This document shows positions 1 to 5,748 of a DNA stretch of 10,994 nt, piece after piece; the first letter of the stretch is position 1, and every line of letters starts with the position of its first letter. The DNA comes from CAZBQG01 sp964493945. GTDB lineage: Bacteria; Pseudomonadota; Alphaproteobacteria; Rhodospirillales; UBA2165. The notes beneath the pieces are model-generated. The model searched no databases, was not told the origin of the DNA, and saw only the letters and a program-made list of their open reading frames with translations. Made by a program: the position numbers and the translations under genes. The stretch spans positions 1-10,994 of the forward strand of contig CAZBQG010000148.1 of the NCBI GenBank assembly GCA_964493945.1. Direction: 5' to 3'.

Positions 1-40
1 ATGGGCTCATCGATGATTCTTTTTGCAAATTGGTATAAGT
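1..40 (+). repeat. Left copy of a 40-bp dispersed repeat, inverted relative to the right edge
   Basis: Bases 1-40 match the reverse complement of 10939-10978 at 34 of 40 positions, without gaps. The differences are at left positions 7, 13, 26, 27, 37 and 40. The shared core includes TGATTCTTTTTG and AATTGGTAT. The left copy also contains the perfect palindrome TCATCGATGA (7-16). It begins at base 1, so it may be cut by the window edge. It is noncoding and lies downstream of the methyltransferase. I do not recognise a named repeat family. Confidence 0.7.
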
Positions 41-78
41 TTCGGGCATCCACCCCTCAACCAAACATTTCTGGCCCG

Positions 79-97
79 GGTTTCCTTTCAGGAAACC
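79..97 (-). terminator. Hairpin just downstream of the methyltransferase gene
   Basis: GGTTTCCT (79-86) and AGGAAACC (90-97) form a perfect 8-bp stem with a 3-nt loop. A G-T pair and a C-G pair can extend it by two. It begins 3 bases past the methyltransferase stop codon on the minus strand, so it is well placed to end or stabilise that transcript. No run of U follows on the minus strand, so it is not a classical Rho-independent terminator. A 3' end-protecting stem is an equal alternative. Confidence 0.5.
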
Positions 98-100
98 TGA

Positions 101-778
101 TCAACGCGAAAATATTCCATAAAGATTTGCGCCCCACTGCGGCGGAGGCGTGAGCAGCGCCCAAGACAGAAAGCGATGCACCAGAGCGTCCGTCATCATG
201 CGTCTCCGCGTGCCCTGCCTTTGATCGTAAATCCGCTCTATCTTCAGCCCGCAGGCGATCCCCAATTGCCTCAGGCTTTCGCCGTTATAGGCTGTCTTGT
301 GGGTCAGATCGCCAAACTGATAATTCATCCCCCAGGGTGAGGCGGCGTTGGGCACTTTGACGATGATCTTTCCTTGTTCACTGAGCGCATTCTTGACCTT
401 GGACAGCAGGCGGAACCCTTCTTCCGGCGTGAAATGTTCCAGCACGTCAAGAAGTACGATCCGGTCAAAAACCCTATCTCCCAGATTATCCAGATATTGC
501 CCCGCATCCATGCATTCAAACCGTCCGGCGACCTCCGGCGGCTGCATGCCGGTCAATTGGGGGTCGTGATCTATCCCCTGGAAATCCGCCACCCCCTTGC
601 GGGCCAGATAAAGCAGAAAACCACCGGTTCCGGAGCCGATCTCCAGGCAGTTCATATTGGGCGAAAAGGCTGCTGGATTCCATATCTCGGCATCAAATCG
701 GGCCATATCCTTGTCCGCCAATGATGCGGGCTGATATTGCTTGTAAGCGCTATAGCTGGAATAGAAATCGGAGGACAT
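101..778 (-). CDS. Class I SAM-dependent methyltransferase (Methyltransf_23-like)
   Basis: The 225-aa product should transfer a methyl group from S-adenosylmethionine to an unidentified acceptor in the cytoplasm. Motif I is clear at residues 44-53 (LEIGSGTGGF). An acidic residue after strand 2 (FQGIDHD, 66-72) would bind the SAM ribose. The post-II motif is DVLEHF (111-116), followed by IIVKVPN (138-144). The later segment GDLTHKTAYNGESLRQL (156-172) is typical of methyltransferases found in polysaccharide and O-antigen gene clusters, so a sugar or glycan acceptor is the best guess. The reading frame is open upstream to a GTG at 913. I chose the ATG at 778 because family-like sequence (YSSYSAYKQYQP) begins right after it, whereas the extra 45 residues look like translated noncoding DNA. 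No good Shine-Dalgarno precedes 778, so the start is uncertain. It is divergent from the hydrolase gene, and a hairpin follows its stop. Confidence 0.85.
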   Translation of the reverse strand: MSSDFYSSYSAYKQYQPASLADKDMARFDAEIWNPAAFSPNMNCLEIGSGTGGFLLYLARKGVADFQGIDHDPQLTGMQPPEVAGRFECMDAGQYLDNLGDRVFDRIVLLDVLEHFTPEEGFRLLSKVKNALSEQGKIIVKVPNAASPWGMNYQFGDLTHKTAYNGESLRQLGIACGLKIERIYDQRQGTRRRMMTDALVHRFLSWALLTPPPQWGANLYGIFSR

Positions 779-945
779 GTTTCGGGCAGTTCCGGAAAAA
801 TTCAATACCAACGAGAGGGGTATAATTACCATATCGGGGGTGAGGGAGGGCAATCTTCTCGCCCGCTTGTTGCCGGGGCTTGTGGCATATAAGCTGGCCG
901 CAAGTGGCGCCACCTATCCTGGAGGCATTGGATGGAGGAACGATC
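779..945. other. Divergent intergenic region between methyltransferase and hydrolase
   Basis: This 167-bp spacer must hold the promoters of both flanking genes. A perfect TATAAT lies at 821-826 on the plus strand within GGTATAATTACC (819-830), but no good -35 is spaced from it. A TATAAG at 888-893, 52 bases before the hydrolase ATG, is an alternative -10. On the minus strand, TTGCCC (853-848) and GGTAAT (830-825) are 17 bp apart, each matching 4 of 6 consensus bases. The 8-bp palindrome TTCCGGAA lies at 790-797. All promoter assignments here are weak. Confidence 0.3.
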
Positions 946-1782
946 ATGCCCATAGCATCCGTCAACGGTTTGGACATCAACTACGAGACCTTCGGCGATG
1001 ATGGTCCCTGGATAGCCCTTATTACCGGGGGGCGGCGGGGATATCAGGAACTTATCCCCCTGGCCGGCAAGATCGCGGCGGAAGGCTTCCGCGTGTTGCT
1101 CCATGACCGGCGGAACACGGGTGCATCGGGCATTTCGATCACGGCGGAGGATGTGGAGGAAGTGGTCTGGGCCGATGATCTGCGCGGGCTTTTGGGCCAA
1201 TTGGATGCCCTTCCGGCCTTCATCGGCGGATCATCCTCGGGTGCCCGGACGGCGATCTTCTATTGTCTGCGCCATGCCGAAACCATGCAGGGCCTGTTGC
1301 TGTTGCGGGTAACGGGGGGTGAATTCGCCGCCAAGCGCTTGCCCGAAAATTATTACGGCCAGTTTATCCGGGCAGCCCAGGATGGCGGCATGGAGGCCTT
1401 TTGCGCGACCGAGGCCTACCAGGAACGGATCGAGGCAAATCCGGCCAACCTGGAAACCCTCATGGGCATGGCGGTGGGAGACTTCATTGAAAAGATGTCC
1501 CGCCTCCAGGAACTTTTTATCGCCGGCGCCCATTATGCGGTGATGGGGGTGAGCGAGGCAGAACTTGAATCCATCACCACGCCGACCCTCATCATCCCCG
1601 GCAACGACAACACCCATTCGTCTGCCAGCGGTCTCGCCGCCCACCAATCCTTCCCTGGCAGTAAGCTTCATCAATTGCCGGTTACGGACCAGGATTTGCC
1701 GCTGATTCCATTTGAGGAATGGGCTCCCTTTGAGGAAGAAATCACCCGCGTGTTCCGTGATTTCATGAAGGGCATCAGTTGA
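946..1782 (+). CDS. Alpha/beta hydrolase fold protein
   Basis: The 278-aa product has the outline of an alpha/beta hydrolase that would cleave an ester, lactone or similar bond in the cytoplasm. An oxyanion-region segment LITGGRRG lies at 26-32, DRRNTGASG at 54-62, and the nucleophile elbow G95-S96-S97-S98-G99 points to Ser97. The strand IIPGNDNTH (216-224) offers Asp221 as the acid. The usual C-terminal catalytic His is not evident: the expected place reads VTDQDLPLIP (246-255). His224 or another residue would have to serve, or the chemistry differs. The ATG at 946 is chosen because GGAGG (934-938) sits 7 nt before it; the open frame extends back to 880 but has no ribosome site there. It is followed 61 bp later by the CocE-like gene on the same strand, so it probably shares the module's function. 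The substrate is unknown. Confidence 0.85.
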   Translation: MPIASVNGLDINYETFGDDGPWIALITGGRRGYQELIPLAGKIAAEGFRVLLHDRRNTGASGISITAEDVEEVVWADDLRGLLGQLDALPAFIGGSSSGARTAIFYCLRHAETMQGLLLLRVTGGEFAAKRLPENYYGQFIRAAQDGGMEAFCATEAYQERIEANPANLETLMGMAVGDFIEKMSRLQELFIAGAHYAVMGVSEAELESITTPTLIIPGNDNTHSSASGLAAHQSFPGSKLHQLPVTDQDLPLIPFEEWAPFEEEITRVFRDFMKGIS

Positions 1783-1802
1783 ATAACTGCGGATAGAATG
1801 TT

Positions 1803-1822
1803 TTATTGACCCCAATCAATAA
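1803..1822. promoter_or_regulatory. 20-bp dyad containing an FNR/FixK-type box
   Basis: TTATTGA and TCAATAA form a perfect 7-bp inverted repeat separated by CCCCAA. The inner 14 bases (1806-1819), TTGAC-CCCA-ATCAA, fit the published FNR/FixK/DNR pattern TTGAY-N4-RTCAA at every defined position. The dyad lies in the 61-bp gap before the CocE-like gene and ends 8 bases before its ribosome site. Activation from centre -41.5 would put the transcript start inside the coding region, so repression or roadblock fits better than class II activation. An AT-rich RNA hairpin is the plain alternative. TTGAAT (1779-1784) and TTTATT (1802-1807), 17 bp apart, are a weak overlapping promoter candidate. Confidence 0.45.
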
Positions 1823-1843
1823 GTGATCCCAGGGGACCGGTGC

Positions 1844-3640
1844 ATGGCGGAAAATGAAGGGGGAGACGTGATTCCGGTGGGCGATCAACCGCCCGGCGAT
1901 TACCAACGGGAACCCCAATACGAAAACATGGTCCGCGAGACCGACGTCATGGTTGAAATGCGGGACGGGGTGAATATCTGCATCGATATCTACCGTCCCG
2001 ACGGCAAGGAAAAATTCCCAGCACTCCTTGCTTTTGCCGTCTACAACAAGGACATCCAGGGCCCCGAAGTGGCCGAAAACCTGCCGCCCCAGCCGGCCTG
2101 GTCACCCCTGTGGATGGGGCCGCTGGAGGCCGGTGACAGCCATTTTCTTACCTCCCGGGGCTATGTCCATGTGATCGGATCACCCCGGGGCGTGGGCAAA
2201 TCGGAAGGCGGCGGATCGCGCCAGTGGGATTGTTATGACCTGATTGAATGGATCGCGGAGCAGCCCTGGTGCGACGGCAATGTGGGGATGGTGGGCATAT
2301 CTGGATTTGGCGCCGAGCAACTATTCGTGGCCAAGCAGCAACCGCCCCATCTGAAAGCCATTTTTCCGTTTGATTCGCGGGGTGCTTACGGCGAGATGGG
2401 CGGCTTTCGCGACGAATATCCCGGCGGCGTCTTGCATGTCTTCCGCTTCCTCATCGGCCTCAACGCGGTCATGCATCAAAACAAGACCCAGCCCGGTGAT
2501 CTGGGCGAGCCCCGCGAAGCCCTCTGGCGCCAGGCCATGGAGAACCCGGATTACTGCATGTATCCGGCGCTCCTTAATTTGCTGAGCGTCAAGGGTCAGC
2601 ATATGCCGCCATATTTTGGTGTGCTGATCGATCCCTTCGACAAAGAAGAAGATGTGGCCAAGAGCGAGGCGGAATTTTCCCAGATCCAAGTGCCCACCTA
2701 TACGGGGTCCGGCTGGTATGGCTACACCTACAAAACCCATTTGCAGGGTTGCCAGGGCTGGTACGCCAATATTATCGCACCCAAGAAGCTTTTGCTTACC
2801 GGCCCCGCCCATCTGCCCCGCCCCTTCAGCTCATTCCACGGCGAATTGCTCCGCTGGAACGATCAATGGCTGAAGGGCATGGACACCGGCATCATGGACG
2901 AACCACCGGTCAAATATTGGGTGATGGGGGCAAACCTTTGGCGCACCGCCCAGGACTGGCCGCCGTCCGAAGTGGTTTGGACTAAATTCTATCTGGATGG
3001 TTGGGAGAGTCTGCGCACGCGGAGCTTTGTTCCCAAAAGCGCCGATGATTATCTGCCGCCCGACAGTTTTGTTCAAATGCCGCCGATCCAGACCAAGGAG
3101 ATCCAGAGACTGCGCTATTTGAGCGATCCCCTGCCGGATGACATGCTCATCGCCGGGCCCGCCGTGCTCAATCTGTTTGCCGCCATCGACAAGACCGACA
3201 CCAACTGGATTGTCATTCTAAAAGATGTGGGCCCGGATGCATCCGTAATGACGGTCCGCGAAGGCGAGCGCGACCTGCCGGATGATCTGCCAGAACGTGA
3301 GCTGACCCGGGGTTGGCTCAAGGCATCCCACCGGGCGCTTGATGAAAAACGCTCCAAGCCCTGGAAGCCCTGGCATCCCCTGACCCGCGAGGCGCACCAG
3401 CCCGTGACGCCCGGCGAGGTTTGCGAATATGCCATTGAAATTCTGGCCACCGCCAATCTGTTCCGCAAGGGCCACAGAATTTGTGTGGAGATCACCAGCA
3501 TGGATGTACCGGCGGGTGTTGCCGGGGCGACGGACGCCGAATATGTGCCCTATCATATCTGTTCGTCGGAAACCGTGTTGCATACCATCCATCATGATAC
3601 GAACCGTCCGTCGCACCTGTTATTGCCAGTGATACCGTAA
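1844..3640 (+). CDS. CocE/NonD-family (peptidase S15-like) hydrolase
   Basis: The 598-aa product has the two-part plan of the CocE/X-Pro dipeptidyl-peptidase family, which hydrolyses esters or acyl/peptide bonds. The N-terminal alpha/beta hydrolase domain begins with the family signature VMVEMRDGVNICIDIYRP (35-52). It has the segment GSPRGVGKSEG (112-122) and the nucleophile motif GISGFG (151-156), Ser153. His323 lies in LLLTGPAHLP, where CocE has its catalytic His. The usual catalytic Asp after GWY is Gly293 (GSGWYGYTYK). The C-terminal jelly-roll domain is intact, with GWLKASHRALD (490-500), FRKGHRICVEI (540-550) and a PSHLLLPVIP tail. There is no signal peptide, so it is probably cytoplasmic. 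The ATG at 1844 has AGGGG 8 nt upstream; a GTG at 1823 lacks this and overlaps the dyad. It runs into the HyuA gene after 5 nt and so is very likely cotranscribed with it. Confidence 0.88.
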   Translation: MAENEGGDVIPVGDQPPGDYQREPQYENMVRETDVMVEMRDGVNICIDIYRPDGKEKFPALLAFAVYNKDIQGPEVAENLPPQPAWSPLWMGPLEAGDSHFLTSRGYVHVIGSPRGVGKSEGGGSRQWDCYDLIEWIAEQPWCDGNVGMVGISGFGAEQLFVAKQQPPHLKAIFPFDSRGAYGEMGGFRDEYPGGVLHVFRFLIGLNAVMHQNKTQPGDLGEPREALWRQAMENPDYCMYPALLNLLSVKGQHMPPYFGVLIDPFDKEEDVAKSEAEFSQIQVPTYTGSGWYGYTYKTHLQGCQGWYANIIAPKKLLLTGPAHLPRPFSSFHGELLRWNDQWLKGMDTGIMDEPPVKYWVMGANLWRTAQDWPPSEVVWTKFYLDGWESLRTRSFVPKSADDYLPPDSFVQMPPIQTKEIQRLRYLSDPLPDDMLIAGPAVLNLFAAIDKTDTNWIVILKDVGPDASVMTVREGERDLPDDLPERELTRGWLKASHRALDEKRSKPWKPWHPLTREAHQPVTPGEVCEYAIEILATANLFRKGHRICVEITSMDVPAGVAGATDAEYVPYHICSSETVLHTIHHDTNRPSHLLLPVIP

Positions 3641-3645
3641 GGCTC

Positions 3646-5748
3646 ATGAGCGATTTCAAACTGCGCGTCGGATCGGATGTGGGCGGCACCTTCACCGATC
3701 TTTGGGTCTGGGCGTCGGACGGGCGGGCCAATATCTTCAAGGCACCCACCAGCGCCAACATCCTGACCGGCATGAGCGAGGTCATGGAACTGGCCGCTGA
3801 CTGGCTGGGTCTGGATTTGGCTGAATATTGCGCCCGTATAGAACGTTTTGGGCATGGATCGACGGTGGGGCTTAACGCGCTCCTTACGGGCCGGGCCGCC
3901 AAGACGGCGGTGCTCACCACCCAGGGGTTCCGCGATACCTTGGAGATCGGGCGCATGAAGCGCCAATTCGCCGGGCTCACTGAATTGGAAGTCACCGATC
4001 AATATCAGCGTGGCCGCTGGCCCCCCGCCGTCGCCCGCAAGATGGTCCTGGAAGTGCCCGAACGGATGGACTGGAAGGGAAGCGTCATCCAGCCTTTGGA
4101 CGAATCCCAAGCCGGGGCATGTCTTAAGCAAGCGGTCAGGGACGGGGTGGAGGCGCTGGCCATCTGCACGCTCTGGTCCACCAGCAACGGCGCCCATGAG
4201 AAACGCCTGGCCGAAATGGCGGCGGAGGCGTTGCCGGATGCCTTTATCAGTACGTCACATATTACCTGCCCAGTGGTGGGCGAATATGAACGCATGTCGA
4301 CTACGGCGCTTAATGCCGCCCTGGGCCCGGTCATGAGCCATTATTTGAGCGAAATGGAAAGCACCTTCGAAGGATATGGCCTCTGCGCACCCGTGTTGGT
4401 GATGACCGGGGCGGGCGGCGTGGTGTCGGCCGGGGCCGCGTCCAGCCTGCCGGCTTCGGCGGTTCTGTCAGGCCCCGCCGCTGGGGTCATGGGCTGTCAC
4501 GCAGCGGCTCGCCAGGCAGGGCTGGATAATGTGCTGACCATGGATGTGGGGGGCACTAGTTTCGATGTGGGCATGATCCATGGGGGCAAGCCCCTAATGC
4601 GGGCCCGGACAGAGGTCGCCGGCGGCGTCATTTTACTGCCCTCCATCGATGTTGCGACCATCGGGGCGGGAGGGGGCTCTATCGCCAGTGTTGAGCATGA
4701 CAGCTTGGAGGTGGGGCCGCAAAGCGCCGGCGCCGATCCGGGCCCGGCCTGCTATGGGCGGGGCGGCAAGCTGCCGACTGCCACCGATGCCGATCTTGTG
4801 CTGGGCATTCTGGACCCGGAGAATTTCTTAGGGGGACGCATGGCGCTGGATATGGGGGCCGCAAAGCGAGCCATCCGCACTCATGTGGCCAAGCCTTTGG
4901 GTCTCACGGTCAACCGGGCCGCCTGGGGCATCCGCCGGGTCTTTGAAACCCGCATGGCCGATCTTTTGCGGAGGGTCTCTATCGAGCGGGGCCACGACCC
5001 ACGGGAATTCACCCTGTTTGCCACCGGCGGCGCCGGCCCGGCCCATGCCTATTCCTTGTGTGCCGAGGTGGGGCTGGAGAATTTCGCCATTCCCGCCACG
5101 GCGACGGCCCAATCGGCCTATGGCACGGGGACTTCGGACCTGCGCCACGCCGCCGAGCGCGCCGTTTATGGGCGCTTGTCATCCGGCGGGCAGGCCAACA
5201 GCGATCAGGTCAGATCCATTGCCGCCGCGCTCAAAGACGCCGAAGCCGAAGTGCGGGCTGCCTTGAAAATGGACCGCATCCCCCATGGCGAGGACCGGGT
5301 GGAACGCAGCCTGGGCATCCGCTATCTGGGCCAGACCAACCAGTTGGAAGTGCCCGCCGGGCTGGGCAAACCCACCACCAAAAGCATCGCGGCGGCCATC
5401 GAGAGTTTCGAGGAGATGTATGAGGCATTGTTCGGGCGGGGTGCGGGATTCCGTCAGGCGGGTTTTGAAATTTCCCATGCAAGGGCTGTCGGCACCGGCG
5501 TTCTGGATGCGCTGCCGGGTACGGCGAAGGGCGAAAAGCTGAAACCCAAAGGAAGCCGGGCGGTGATTTTCGATAATCCGGAACGCCCGGTGAAAACCAA
5601 GGTCTTTGCCGTCACCCATCCAAGGGCCAGCACTCGGGTTCAAGGTCCCTGCATCATCGAATATCCGGGCCATACAGCGGTTCTGCCGCCGGGATCCAAG
5701 GCCCGCGCCGATAAGTTCGGCAATCTCCATGTGAGGGTCTCGAAATGA
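3646..5748 (+). CDS. Hydantoinase A / acetone carboxylase beta-type ATPase subunit
   Basis: The 700-aa product is a full-length member of the HyuA family (N-methylhydantoinase, 5-oxoprolinase N-half, acetone and acetophenone carboxylase ATPase subunits). These bind ATP in an actin/hexokinase-like fold and phosphorylate the carbonyl or amide substrate for the partner HyuB-type subunit. The N-terminal phosphate motif is DVGGTFTD (11-18), followed by HGSTVGLNALL (70-80) and TTQGFRDTLEIGR (91-103). The second ATP segment has DVGGTSFDV (300-308), GAGGGSIA (340-347) and SAGADPGPACYG (360-371). ERGHDPREF and FATGGAGPAHAY follow in the C-terminal half, and IRYLGQTNQLEVP near residue 560. Only a short AAGG lies before the ATG, 5 nt after the preceding stop, so translational coupling to the CocE-like gene is likely. 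Its stop overlaps the HyuB start (ATGA), which points to a 1:1 complex. Family membership is sure; hydantoinase versus carboxylase is not. Confidence 0.93.
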   Translation: MSDFKLRVGSDVGGTFTDLWVWASDGRANIFKAPTSANILTGMSEVMELAADWLGLDLAEYCARIERFGHGSTVGLNALLTGRAAKTAVLTTQGFRDTLEIGRMKRQFAGLTELEVTDQYQRGRWPPAVARKMVLEVPERMDWKGSVIQPLDESQAGACLKQAVRDGVEALAICTLWSTSNGAHEKRLAEMAAEALPDAFISTSHITCPVVGEYERMSTTALNAALGPVMSHYLSEMESTFEGYGLCAPVLVMTGAGGVVSAGAASSLPASAVLSGPAAGVMGCHAAARQAGLDNVLTMDVGGTSFDVGMIHGGKPLMRARTEVAGGVILLPSIDVATIGAGGGSIASVEHDSLEVGPQSAGADPGPACYGRGGKLPTATDADLVLGILDPENFLGGRMALDMGAAKRAIRTHVAKPLGLTVNRAAWGIRRVFETRMADLLRRVSIERGHDPREFTLFATGGAGPAHAYSLCAEVGLENFAIPATATAQSAYGTGTSDLRHAAERAVYGRLSSGGQANSDQVRSIAAALKDAEAEVRAALKMDRIPHGEDRVERSLGIRYLGQTNQLEVPAGLGKPTTKSIAAAIESFEEMYEALFGRGAGFRQAGFEISHARAVGTGVLDALPGTAKGEKLKPKGSRAVIFDNPERPVKTKVFAVTHPRASTRVQGPCIIEYPGHTAVLPPGSKARADKFGNLHVRVSK

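Noticed and set aside
79..97. Classical Rho-independent terminator
   Set aside because: The stem is good but no U-run follows on the minus strand; reported only as a hairpin of moderate confidence.
880..945. Longer start for the alpha/beta hydrolase
   Set aside because: No ribosome site; GGAGG at 934-938 clearly serves the ATG at 946.
1823..1843. GTG start for the CocE-like hydrolase
   Set aside because: It overlaps the dyad's end and lacks a Shine-Dalgarno; AGGGG at 1831-1835 is correctly spaced for 1844.
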